From Chloroflexota bacterium (GTDB lineage: Bacteria > Chloroflexota > Anaerolineae > CG2-30-64-16), in the NCBI GenBank assembly GCA_026389845.1, contig JAPLHB010000111.1:1-56351 (forward strand): 56,351 nucleotides of DNA, written 5' to 3'. Below the pieces are notes generated by a model, which saw only the letters and a program-made list of their open reading frames with translations, made no database searches and was not told the DNA's origin. Below are positions 44,401 through 50,700 of the stretch, piece after piece. The translations under genes were made by a program, and so were the position numbers. Numbering within the stretch: the first letter of the stretch is position 1; every line of letters begins with the position of its first letter.

Positions 44401-45576
44401 ACCAAGGACAATCCGAGCGACACGGGTACGGTGCCAAGCGGCCTGAACGATTGGTACATGTCGCCCGATCTGTGGGTGCGCAACGCCGCCGACGGCATCT
44501 TGACCCATCAGGACCCGATCGAGGGGATCGCCAACACCGTGTACGTGCGGCTGCGCAACCGCGGCAACGCGGCAGTCATCACCGGCACGGTCAGCGTCTC
44601 CTGGATCGAGCCATCGCTGGGCGTGCGCTGCGGCAGTTGGGCGCCCATCGGCGTCATCACCTTCACCAATCTGCTGCCCGGCGAAGTTCGCATCGTCAGC
44701 GCGCCGTGGGTTCCCACGCGCAGCGGCCACACCTGTCTGCAGGACGTGATTGACTCGCCGCAAGACCCCTACAACCGCGGGCTGGAGTGCGCGCCGCAGT
44801 GGGTTCCGTGGGACAACAACGTGGAGTGGCACAACGTCAACATCCTGCCCACCGGCGGCACGCGGTTGCTCAGCGTGGCCGAAATCAAGGACGCCGTGGT
44901 GCAGATGGTCAACGTCTACAACCGGCCGCAGGACGTGGATCTGATCCTCGAACGGTTGACCTTCCCGACGACCGGCACGATCACCGTGCGGCTGCCGGAG
45001 ACGCTCTTCGATCGCTGGCTGGCCTACGGCGGGCATTGGGGCGAGGGCATCGAGGTCGTGACGGCCACGAAGGAGATCCTCGTGACCGGCGCGGTCTCGG
45101 CGACGATCGGCGGCGCGCCGATGTGGGCCGAGGAGGCGACGACGGTGGCGTTGAGCTTCGAGGGGCCGGGCGGGCTGGAGTTCGACGTGGCGCTGCGCGA
45201 GCGCATCGGCGGAATCACCACCGGCGGCGTGGCCTACCACTGGGCCATCCCGGTCCTCCTGCCGGCCGTCGCGCCCACGGCCACCGCGAGGCGCAGCGGG
45301 TCGGATCTCACGCTGACCTGGCAACACGCCAGCCAGAACGCCTACTACCAGGTCTGGCGCAGCAACTCGCCCTACTTCATCCCCGGCGCAAGCGGGACGA
45401 TGATCGGCTACGTAGATCCGCCCGGGTCGGGTAACACCGTCACCTACACCGACGCGGGCGCGCTTGGCAGCGGAACGAACTACTACTACGTCATCCGCGC
45501 CTTCAACGTCGCCCACGCCGCGGCGAATTCGAACCGGCTGGGCGGGTTTAGCTTCAGCATCGTGCCGGGGAACTAG
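32473..45576 (+). CDS. Giant secreted mosaic protein (beta-helix, sialidase-like propeller, IPT/TIG, FG-GAP, CARDB)
   Basis: A 4367-residue protein with a signal peptide at about residues 24-47 (VIRAWAVIAMLLLIGFGARP). Residues about 70-670 and 1005-3200 contain right-handed beta-helix repeats of about 48 residues (VISGN.., NYIGTDxxG, ALGNGxxGV, NVIGG). Between them, 670-1005, sits a BNR/VPS10-like propeller (HKSTDCGATWSEV, FKSTDGGVTW). Four blocks open with CTVTSTAD-GAGTLRQCLLD. Then come IPT/TIG-like domains (about 3217-3405), seven calcium-type FG-GAP/VCBS repeats (WGDYDNDGDLDLL; 3407-3743), an ASPIC/UnbV domain (3771-3858), CARDB-like domains (3862-4000 and on) and a C-terminal Fn3-like module (4265-4367) ending NRLGGFSFSIVPGN. 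No LPxTG or PEP-CTERM signal. AGGGGGAACC precedes the ATG. Probably an adhesin or cell-surface stalk; ligand unknown. Confidence 0.9.
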   Translation: MNRIFLRNRTDRLETDHGNARYCVIRAWAVIAMLLLIGFGARPVAAAWTSPYETVDPAAVRARPATTCTVTSTADGGAGTLRQCLLDAASGDTITFDTAAFPPASPATISLTSALPAITQGNLTLDGSNAGVILDGSNLTGDLDGLSVTSSDNTIRGLQIANFPRHGIFISGTAHSNVIGGSRDLGAAPWGQGNVVVANAWGGIQMGGPDVFSNTVVGNYIGLTPDGRAGSGNYLGLHIYGGARFNTIGSATAGQGNVIGGNAAGGVWLSHAGTMSNTVTGNIIGADPGGTFAVGNGGDGVAIRYGAQFNRVGGSTSGEGNLISGNSGNGVSILHAGTANNIVSGNYIGTEANGSTALSNGESGVSISGASYNRVGGSTTGERNVISGNNGRGISISGSGTTSNTVSGNYIGTDINGAGALGNGSQGVDIADGAQYNLIGGDTSGERNIISGNGTGISIQDSNSRHNVISGNHIGTNVSGTAAIGNVNEGVVIRNGASYNVIGGNTPGQRNLISGNNSLGVGIYHSGTNNNVVSGNYIGTNINGTGALGNGSQGVGIADGAQYNLIGGDSPDARNLIAANRDSGVAMWGSPSNNSVSGNTIGADASGLHGLPNNGDGVTISGNASGNLIGGPIAADRNLIFANRNSGVSVQNAGTQDNTVQGNWIGLGLSAARQAFPTDQAISPAYAADCTLFVATLSTGVHKSTDCGATWSEVNTGLTQLRLMQVEIPPDATNAQTAYALAENGYLFVTTDSGASWSLVSTMLEGIDRRNLALSARFSSDHTMYASAQWWAWNELGGQPGVFKSTDGGVTWVHSSNGMSNINAWKVIASPDPAAASVLFALTNGGIEKSTDGGANWAAVPAPDSNLRDLALSPAYSSDQTLFVAAQSGPGRIYRSTNGGLTWTGADALRGDPRFLAVSPDFVTDRQVCHGGGWNDWVYCSTDAGVTWTAASSGLFEGLNDGGTGIAFAPNYATGRTLFVISTGGMAQSADAGTTWQILAGLREPGNNTGVAIGNGANHNTVRDNVISNNATGVNIDNQNSSDNVIAGNLVGTDPTGAFAQANIGDGVVISSPHNTIGGPAGRNVVSGNLVDGVRVPGEQAAYNTIAGNTIGTNLVGTGAIGNRGAGVSIHGGAHDNLLGGDEPAERNVISGNGYAIGIWDSTTTSNTVSGNFIGVDVTGLAALGNGNGVQINNGANYNVIGGATAGERNVISGHNGQGVQIWDSNTAHNRVIGNYIGTDLTGMIAVPNGQGIQISNGAHHNVIGGMTSGEGNLISGNNGNGIGLGNGGTTGNVIRGNAIGVDAAGGALPNNNTGVALWDGAAGNTVGPANVIAFNHRPGVAVDGGGTVANTLTQNRIFANQDLGIDLSNGGNTELPAPVITAFDLAAGTVGGTACANCTVEVFSDTAGQGRVYEGTTVADGAGVFAFAKGAALAGPRVTTTATDGAGNTSEFSAATAGICTVTSTADSGTGTLRQCLLDAVRGDTIRFDPGVFPPASPATITLTSGQLPDLDDGNVTIDASNAGVILDGSGIGAAGDLLLDDVSLTFDGGPNQLANGDFAGDVLHWSYQYDPPGVTRSLNTGDYHTASGSLQVHVPARTHTNTFYDTQPQSADLGGAAYAPDSTIWIAATPGANVTLTWWQKSLAGGNAFLLYKRGDGGWNNLAMMGSGPDGAWGEYTLNAQVPGDGVAVGIQFDVFDPQNGTRGFRITSDGNSIKGLQIVGFPGDGIEINGRANVIGGTTAAERNVVSGNGVDGIRVVGGAAQDNVVAGNLVGTDATGAAAWGNRGAGISIHGGATTTRISGNTISGNGYGIGIWDSNTLSNTVAGNRIGTDLTGMIAVPNGQGVRINGGTHHNVIGGTTAAEGNLISGNHGNGVVLWNGGTAGNVIFGNAIGVDAAGGALPNDNAGVALRDGAAGNTVGPANVIAFNHQPGVVVDGGGTVANTLTQNRIFANQDLGINLYNGGNTELPAPVITAFDLAAGTVGGTTCANCTVEVFSDTAGQGRVYEGTAVADGAGVFAFAKGAALAGPRATATATDGAGNTSEFSAATAGVCTVTSTADSGAGTLRQCLLDAVHGDTITFDPAIFPPASPVTITLTSGPLPDLDDGNVTVDGSTAGVILDGGGIGAASDLLLDDVSLTFDGGPNQLTNGDFAGDILHWSYRNDHPGVTRSLNTGDYHTAAGSLQVHVPARIHSNTFYDTQARSADLGDAVYDPASTIWIAATPGANVTLTWWQKSLAGGNAFLLYKRSDGGWNNLAVTGSGPDGVWQERTLNALVPGDGVAVGIQFDVFDPQNGTPGFRIPSDGNTLKGLQIVGFTGNGVEITGHDNIIGGTTAAERNVISGYGGNGVFIGNGSRSNVIRGNYVGLTAQGTAVTANGYAGVWVNGGQYNTIGGATPGERNVIAGSGDTGVGLVGSETLSNTVAGNYIGTDATGSVALGNGWRGVGIWDSASYNVIGGSAPGQGNLISGNNNGVNIWGTGTAFNAVAGNFIGTDPSGTMAVRNALGVGIWNGASDNVVGGATAGERNIISGNDTAVAISFDTMSNTVAGNRIGTDLTGMIAVPNGQGIQISNGAHHNVIGGMTSGEGNLISGNNGNGVGLGNGGTTDNVVRGNAIGVDATGGALPNDNAGVALWAGAAGNTSGPAPVRAGNHRPGVAVDGGGTVANTLTQNRIFANQDLGIDLSSGGNTELPAPVITAFDLAVGTVGGTTCANCTVEVFSDTAGQGRVYEGTTVADGAGGFAFVKGAALAGPRATATATDGAGNTSEFSAATAGVCTVTSPADSGAGTLRQCLLDAVRGDTIRFDPGVFPPASPVTIALTSSQLPDLDDGNVTVDGSAAGVILDGSGLTGGGEDGFGVTSNDNTIKGLQIVGFPGDGIELRGQGNVIGGTTAAERNVIGHNGQNGVRLDGSAALSNTVTGNTIGVDPSGSVAWPNGNNGVEIRNGARHNRIGGDAAGEGNLISGNGTGEEWDKNGVFIGDPGTGENVVSHNLIGVDVTGATGLGNQGSGVVLWFATDHNTIAGNTISGNGQNGVFALNDDVGNVIQDNHIGVNAAGTAALGNGQNGVFLGDGSWDGKAPRETQITGNVISGNAQSGVQIRHNTATNNTVSRNSLYANGGPAIDLYDGANHNIAPPAILHSDPGAGTADGTACPGCTVEVFSDNADEGRWFEGATSADAGGLWSLVVGHPFTGSNVRATATNAGGDTSEFSGPPPVVNNVAPSGARQGTSGLVVNIYGQNFREDPPLGADFGAGTAVTAVQWRDPNRVEATITIDPAAALGLRDVTVTNSDGQSGVGAGLFEVLSSSPFGPPAVAHVLPEQVAALDQTIRVMISGSGFVNLPTVSAAPGAPDVVVGPVYFMGGDRIEVDVRVFLTTTLGTVALTVTNPDGQSATLNPAFTVVTPLFTDVAPAVGLAVSSGEHGAAWGDLDGNGWLDLAIGNGTLFTSTAGVFSDATAAAGLDAINNRGGVAWGDYDNDGDLDLLSSWRKVYRQNSLPFTKVLDAGGNSWPMSWADTDLDGDLDAYAGGQLYRNDGGDVFTDVTGAAGLSADGCLLSAVWADYDADGAPDLYLTNNCGPSRLYRNKGDGTFEDVTATAGVENGGSGHGAAWGDYDNDGDFDLFVANNNNQYSVLYRNNGSGTFTDVTATAGLQDRIGNATGCNWLDYNLDGRLDLFVANRDDQNRLYRNNGDGTFTDAAPGAGVADRRDSDGSAVGDYDNDGDPDIFVVSGIWGTGTPDFLFRNGIISGVKASAGAQPPEGSTPAAAFGAPHWLKVKLIGSRSNRAGIGARVRLYGSGAIQTRQLAGSTGYMSQDALEALFGLGTYTGTLTIEVAWPSGTVDTVTPVAVDQTITVGESTPQTHDAAVTNVSPGGEWPQGTPFNVRASVRNLGNHLEPGIPVACSIVFGAAEVYAQTLTSGALPPAFWEELIFPAYTPALTGTYTLLCRSQLPGDEIPANDAYTRTLVVVERAPDVWTKDNPSDTGTVPSGLNDWYMSPDLWVRNAADGILTHQDPIEGIANTVYVRLRNRGNAAVITGTVSVSWIEPSLGVRCGSWAPIGVITFTNLLPGEVRIVSAPWVPTRSGHTCLQDVIDSPQDPYNRGLECAPQWVPWDNNVEWHNVNILPTGGTRLLSVAEIKDAVVQMVNVYNRPQDVDLILERLTFPTTGTITVRLPETLFDRWLAYGGHWGEGIEVVTATKEILVTGAVSATIGGAPMWAEEATTVALSFEGPGGLEFDVALRERIGGITTGGVAYHWAIPVLLPAVAPTATARRSGSDLTLTWQHASQNAYYQVWRSNSPYFIPGASGTMIGYVDPPGSGNTVTYTDAGALGSGTNYYYVIRAFNVAHAAANSNRLGGFSFSIVPGN
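36177..41100 (+). repeat. Large near-identical tandem segments inside the giant gene
   Basis: A segment containing AACCGCATCGGCACGGATCT or its relative, then GGCAACACCGAGCTGCC, then CTGCACCGTGACCAGC occurs three times: the GGCAACACCGA motif is at about 36586, 38368 and 40537, offsets of about 1.78 and 2.17 kb. Copies 1 and 2 also share a stretch of about 560 bp (37095-37650 and 38877-39433). The copies differ by few substitutions, so duplication is recent or kept alike by conversion. Confidence 0.85.
43715..43765. repeat. In-frame inverted repeat inside the giant gene
   Basis: CTGGAGTCAAGGCTTCAGCC and CGCCTGAAGGCTCTACTCCA are inverted with 18 of 22 positions paired. It adds about 20 residues (SGVKASAGAQPPEGSTP) between the last FG-GAP repeat and HWLKVKLIG of the UnbV domain, where relatives have only a short asparagine/glycine turn. 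Confidence 0.75.
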
Positions 45577-45582
45577 CGGCAT

Positions 45583-45663
45583 AGACCTGACAGGGCTTGG
45601 AGACCTGTCAGGTCTGCAATGGTCGAGACACCCGAAGGATCTGGTAGACCCTTCGGGTGTCTC
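45583..45663. terminator. Double hairpin after the giant gene
   Basis: AGACCTGACAGGGCT / AGACCTGTCAGGTCT (45583-45615) and GAGACACCCGAAGG / CCTTCGGGTGTCTC (45625-45663), 6 nt after the stop. The same pair, in the same order, follows the subtilase gene at 53197-53259. The spacer up to 45800 holds no gene. Confidence 0.65.
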
Positions 45664-45803
45664 GCGTTGCGCTAAAGCCATCCGCCAGAGTATCATGTCT
45701 CTCCTTCTCCCAACGCTTGTCTCACCACAAGCGTCGGGTAAGATTATCGCGTGAGGCAACGATCCCCCAAAGGGTAAGGTTTGGCGTGAGTCAATTCGGG
45801 GTA

Positions 45804-45832
45804 TTGACACCCTTGCGGCTATGCGCGATAAT
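45804..45832 (+). promoter_or_regulatory. Putative promoter of the UPF0175/DUF3368 pair
   Basis: TTGACA (45804-45809), exactly 17 bp, GATAAT (45827-45832), about 115 nt before the first gene. One of the best promoter matches in the window. Confidence 0.7.
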
Positions 45833-45948
45833 CCGTGGCAATCTAAGGTTCAGCCAGGTGATGGGCGCGGCGAGCGACAGAGGCTGCGGCTTCGCCGAGG
45901 CGCAGTGGGTGCGCCCTGGATTCAGTGAACGTGAGAGGAGAGGCGAGT

Positions 45949-46251
45949 ATGTTGCAGGTTCGTGATTTGGTAGATGCTCAACTCTACAGTAACGACCAGG
46001 AGGTGATCCAGGACGCCCTGCGCTATCTGGTGCGCGGCCGCCCAGATCTGCGCGTCCGGTTAGCGATTCACCGCTACCAGGCTGAAAGCATCTCGTTGGC
46101 AAAGGCCGCCAGCCTGGCGGGGGTCAGTTGGGCGCAGATGAAAGACATCTTGGTGGCGCACAGCATCCAGCCCAGGGTGGGGCCTGAGACATTCGAGGAG
46201 GCCGCACAGGAAGTCCAGGCGTTGCGGGAACATTTCGAGGCTCCGGCATGA
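45949..46251 (+). CDS. UPF0175-family antitoxin
   Basis: A 100-residue protein of the UPF0175 family: YSNDQEVIQDALRYLVRGRP near residue 13, IHRYQAESISLAKAASLAGV near 40 (helix-turn-helix-like) and SWAQMKDILVAHSIQP near 63. Such proteins pair with PIN-like DUF3368 toxins and repress the operon. The ATG at 45949 is chosen because AGGAGAGG lies just upstream, rather than the in-frame GTG at 45925. Its stop overlaps the start of the toxin gene (ATGA). Confidence 0.88.
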   Translation: MLQVRDLVDAQLYSNDQEVIQDALRYLVRGRPDLRVRLAIHRYQAESISLAKAASLAGVSWAQMKDILVAHSIQPRVGPETFEEAAQEVQALREHFEAPA

Positions 46252-46760
46252 TGAGTGTCATCTCCAATACCACCGTGCTCTCGAATTTCGCAAGCATCGG
46301 TCAGCTCGACCTGTTGCGCCGACTCTACGAAGTTCTGTACATTTCAGCCGAGGTATACGAGGAGATCAGCACAGGACTGGAGGAAGGCTATTCCTTCTAT
46401 CAGGACATCCCTCGGTTGGTTTATCCCTTCAATGAATTGGGCTGGCTACACGTCACCCCGATGAGCACAGAGGAGTTGCGCCTGTCGGGCGGGTTGCCAT
46501 CGCGGTTCCACAAGGGCGAGGCATCGTGTCTGGCGATCGCGAGACAACGTAGCTGGCTGCTGCTGACTGATGATAGCGTGGCGCGCGATGAAGCTCGCCG
46601 GCGCGGAATCCGGTTGTCCGGCTCAATAGGATGCCTGGTTCTGGCCGTCGAGCGGGGACACTGTACTTTGGCGCAAGCCAATGCCTGGCTGCAGGACATG
46701 ATCTTGCACGATTATCGGTCACCGGTTACCGATCTATCGCCCCTGCTCAAACGCCGCTGA
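46248..46760 (+). CDS. DUF3368 PIN-like toxin
   Basis: A 170-residue PIN-fold protein: ISNTTVLSNFASIGQLDLLR at the start, LYISAEVYEEISTGL near 30, FHKGEASCLAIARQRSWLLL near 87 and TDDSVARDEARRRGIRLSG near 108, then IGCLVLAVERG. The first acidic PIN position is Asn here (S-N-T-T), as I recall from many DUF3368 proteins; the Glu of KGEAS and the Asp of TDDSVA remain. It would act as a ribonuclease toxin. The 4-nt overlap with the antitoxin gene ensures coupled translation. Confidence 0.88.
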   Translation: MMSVISNTTVLSNFASIGQLDLLRRLYEVLYISAEVYEEISTGLEEGYSFYQDIPRLVYPFNELGWLHVTPMSTEELRLSGGLPSRFHKGEASCLAIARQRSWLLLTDDSVARDEARRRGIRLSGSIGCLVLAVERGHCTLAQANAWLQDMILHDYRSPVTDLSPLLKRR

Positions 46761-46844
46761 ATAGTCTGTTCCTCGGGCAGAATTCCCACCGAAGTAGTGT
46801 GTCGCTCGGCCACAGCGGGGACGTCTGGAACGCGAAGAAGTCCG

Positions 46845-46912
46845 CCGCGACGCCAGCCTTCGCGACCTTCGTGCTTCGCGACCTTCGTCCCCTTCGCGCC
46901 TCCGCGATTCAG
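46845..46912. repeat. Direct word repeat, CTTCGCGACCTTCG type
   Basis: CCTTCGCGACCTTCGTGCTT, CGCGACCTTCGTCCCCTTCG and CGCCTCCGCG repeat a CTTCG(C/T)G word in the spacer downstream of the toxin gene. Confidence 0.65.
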
Positions 46913-46939
46913 GTCCCCACTTGTCCTCGTTTCCGGTTC

Positions 46940-46968
46940 TTGCCATCCCGCGCCGCGCGTGCTACAAT
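46940..46968 (+). promoter_or_regulatory. Putative promoter of the frameshifted secreted gene
   Basis: TTGCCA (46940-46945), exactly 17 bp, TACAAT (46963-46968), 90 nt before the GTG start. Confidence 0.6.
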
Positions 46969-47058
46969 CCCCCCACTTGAGCCATCTATCACGCGTGGGA
47001 CCGCGGAGGGCGCTTACCCCCTGAGCCCGCTCTGTCCCGCGGCCCGGAAGAGGATCGT

Positions 47059-47513
47059 GTGTCTGCACTCCGGCTCGCCATCCGTCTGGTCGCTCTGGCC
47101 GCGCTCATCGTACTTCTTGCCCTGCTGGGCAGTCAAACCGCCGCGGCCCAGAAGGCTCCCGCCGCGCCAAACTTCACCTACGGCCCCAACGAAATCCCTG
47201 ACGCCATCAGTCAGTGGTGCATGTGGAGTACGGCGAAGAGCAATGCTACGACGTGTCGCCCAACCCGCCCACGGTGCGCTGGACCAACGGCTGCAAGCAG
47301 ATCCGCCTGACCTACGACGCGCCGCAGACGTTCGACGGCAAGCTGACCGTCTACGGCTACTTCGACGGCCCCAGCCAGCCCTACGAAGACCTGGCCGCGA
47401 CCGTCAACGGGGCGACGAGCGACTGGTGCGACAGCGCGGGGCCAGGTTGGCACGAGATCGTCCAGCCGGCTACCCACCAGATCACGCGAGTAATTACCGA
47501 TCGCCACTCATGA
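47059..47513 (+). pseudogene. Frameshifted small secreted protein
   Basis: The GTG at 47059, with GAGG upstream, opens a frame with a clear signal peptide (LAIRLVALAALIVLLALLGS, then AAAQKAPAAP). After FTYGPNEIPDAISQ near 47205 the sense shifts to another frame, which continues as VHVEYGEEQCYDVSPNPPTV, RWTNGCKQIRLTYDA and on to 47513. Joined, it would be about 150 residues with a cysteine-containing extracellular domain of unknown family. A single-base indel in the organism or the assembly explains it; a programmed shift is less likely because no slippery site is evident. Confidence 0.6.
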
Positions 47514-47573
47514 CGCTTCTTGTCCTGTGGCGGCTGTATTCCCCACGCGTCGCCCTGTCCTTCGTTCTGGATT

Positions 47574-47602
47574 TTGCCGGCTAACGCGTCCTGTGCGATA
47601 AT
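47574..47602 (+). promoter_or_regulatory. Putative promoter of the subtilase gene
   Basis: TTGCCG (47574-47579), exactly 17 bp, GATAAT (47597-47602). It leaves a leader of about 105 nt. Confidence 0.55.
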
Positions 47603-47713
47603 CTTTCGCGCTTGAGTCGGCTGTCACCAGCAGAGCCGCGCCGCTTGCTGATCTCATCGCCGATTTCCTTAGGCGCGCGACCCTCGCTTCGCTCTGCTCC
47701 CAGGAGGCGTGTC

Positions 47714-50700
47714 ATGCCTGCGCAGTCCACACATCGTTCCTTTGTACTTGCCTGCTTGCTCACAGGCTCAGCTTTGCTCCTGCTGCTGATAGGCGGAGTG
47801 TCCGTGGCATCGCCGACCTCGCAACCGGTCTGGATTGGGCCGACTGGACCTGTGAGCGTCCCACCGGATGCAGCTTCGACATTCATCCACCCTGCAGCGG
47901 CGCAACCCACCATTGGCTCTGCTGGTATCTCCTTTGTGCCTGACAGGATCCTCGTTAAGTTCCGTTCCGGCGTGCGTCCAGACACCAGTTCCGTGTCCGT
48001 TCTGCGCACCGGGCAGCCTGTGCTAGACGAGCTGTTGGCAGAGCAAGGAGTTCAGCAAGCCGTGGTTCTTTTCCCGGCGCGATTGCTAACAGATCGGCGT
48101 AGTTTCTCCGATACACTGGGTCTCTCCCGGATATATCGCCTGCAATTGAAGCCAGGTAGCAGCGTGCTTCAGGTTGCGATGGCACTGGCAACTGATCCCC
48201 ATGTAGAATACGCAGAACCGGACTACTTTGCGCGTTCAGTCGTCGCGCCGGACGATCCCCACTATAGTGAACAGTGGGGCTTGGCTCAGATCCAAGTCGA
48301 GGGTGCCTGGGATGTCGTCACTGGAACAGCCGCTATAGTGATTGCCGTAGTAGACTCCGGGCTAGACTTGTCGCACCCCGATCTCGCACCTAACCAATGG
48401 ACGAACCCAGCGGAGATTGGCGGGAATGACTTGGATGACGACAGTAATGGCCTTGTGGACGATCTATTCGGTTGGAACTTTGTCTCTAGTGATAACAACG
48501 TAGCTGATGACAACGGCCACGGCTCACTGGTAGCTGGAATCGCCGCTGCCCGCACCAACAACGGTATCGGCATCGCGGGCGTGTGCGGCCACTGCCGTAT
48601 TATGCCGGTCAAAGTGATGGGGGCCTCCGGTATTGCCAACTATTCAGATATTGCCGCTGGTGTAGTCTATGCTGTTGGTAAGGGCGCTCGGGTGATCAAT
48701 CTCTCGCTGGGAGGATACTCTGACTCGCGCACGTTACAGGACGCTATTTCGTATGCCGAAGCCCAGAACGCAGTGGTTGTGGCTGGTGCCGGCAATGACG
48801 GCCTTTCCCTGCCGTTCTATCCGGCTGCTTACAGCAAGGTATTGGCGGTAGCTGGCACAACCATCAGCGACACCAAGAGCGCGTTTTCCAACTACGGCCC
48901 GTGGATAGACGTTACTGCGCCGGCCAATAATATTCTGACTACAGCTTTGGGTGGGGACTATGTCGCGAGCTTTGGCACTTCCATGTCTGCTCCTTTCGGT
49001 GCAGGCCTTGCCGGTCTGTTGCTTTCACTCCATCCTGATTGGACCCCGGCACTGGTGCGCGCCCAAGTGATTCACAGTGCGGATCCAATTGACACTCTCA
49101 ATCCAGGCTATGAAGGACAGTTGGGCAGTGGGCGGATCAATGCTTCACGCGCCACCTTGCCGCCTGTTCCGCTCTTGAGATACGTCGGCTACAGCATTGA
49201 CGGGGCGACTAACGGCCGACCCGAGCCTGGCACCACTGTGAGTCTGAATGTCTCCATCTACAATGATTGGGGAGATGCATCTTTAGTGACCGGCACGCTC
49301 ACCACGGTTGATCCCCTTGTGACGGTACATCTCGGCTCGGCAGCTTTTGGTGACATCCTATCCGGTCAGACGGTGACCAACAACACGTCTTTCACGATAA
49401 CGATTGCAGCCGAAACTGGCTACAACTATTCTATACCTTTCAGCTTGACACTCTGGGCTGGCGGTGGAATCTATACAACCGCGTTGAGTTTCAATGTAAC
49501 CACACGTAGTAGCGAACAGCATGTGTCCGGCACGATCGGTACAAGTCGGACATGGACAAATGACAAGAGTTGGGTGGTTGTGAACAACGTCGGCATCGCG
49601 CCTGGGGTCACACTGACAATCCAACCAGGAACCACCGTGGAGTTCAACGGTAACTACAGCCTCAACGTCGGAGGAACCCTGATCGCGGACGGCACAACTG
49701 AACAGCCCATTCTTTTCCTGCCTTATTCTGCGGAGGGCTCATGGAACCGGATCTTGTTCGATGATCCAAGCACTGATGCGACGGTTGACCCTGCCGGAAA
49801 CTACCTGGCCGGGAACATACTGCGTCATATGCACGTCCGGGGTGCGACGGGTGGCGTGGCCTGTAACAACGCCACCCCTTACTTGGAACATCTGACGATG
49901 AGCGATGGGGGTGTCAACTGTCCCCCAGGCAATACGCCCCTCTGGGTATTGGACAGCGATGTGATGGGAGGGGTTGCCAGCAGTAGTGGCCACGTATGGC
50001 GGAGCACAATAAGCGGTGGCCTGAGTTTAGCCGGTGCATCGAGTGTGCTCAGCAATACCATCAGCGGGAATATCATCGTCAGTGGTGATGGCACGGTTAC
50101 TAACAACCAAGTCTTTCGCGGCAACATCAACCTCGGCGCTGGTATAGTACTCTCTAACACTCTACAAAGTGGCGGTATTAATGTGGGAACTGGCAGCATT
50201 GTCCAGGATAACAGCCTGGAGAGTCCACCTGGTGTAGGCATTCAAGCCAGTGGCATAGTCACGGTTACGGGTAACCGCGTTGTGTCGAGTAGCGGAGCCG
50301 GTATTGTCACCTCTGGTGGGTTGGTCCAGGGGAATCTGATTGCCAACAGCGCAGGCGACGGTCTACAGGTAGGTGCTGCCGCAGTTGTTAGCAACACTTT
50401 CACTGGCATCTGGGGCCGGGCACTGTATGCCAGTGGCGGTATTCCCCAGCAGATCACTGGCAACAACTTTGAGGTCAATCGCGGCCCATACGACTTGTAC
50501 AACGACAATCCGGCCGGGCAAGACATCAGTGCATTCAGCAACTGGTGGGGCGCCACTAACAGTGCAGCGATTGATGACCGTATCTTTGACTACAACGACG
50601 ATTACAATAAGGGGCTGGTGATCTACGCGCCACTGCTATCTACTCCCTCCCAGAGCGCCCCCGCCTACGTTCGAGCTGTGACCATGACACCTGAAAGTCC

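Noticed and set aside
43729..45810. 693-residue minus-strand frame opposite the end of the giant gene
   Set aside because: Same reason; the plus strand codes recognisable UnbV, CARDB and Fn3-like domains.
47059..47513. Programmed frameshift
   Set aside because: No slippery heptamer or downstream structure is evident at the shift point near 47205; an indel is the simpler reading.
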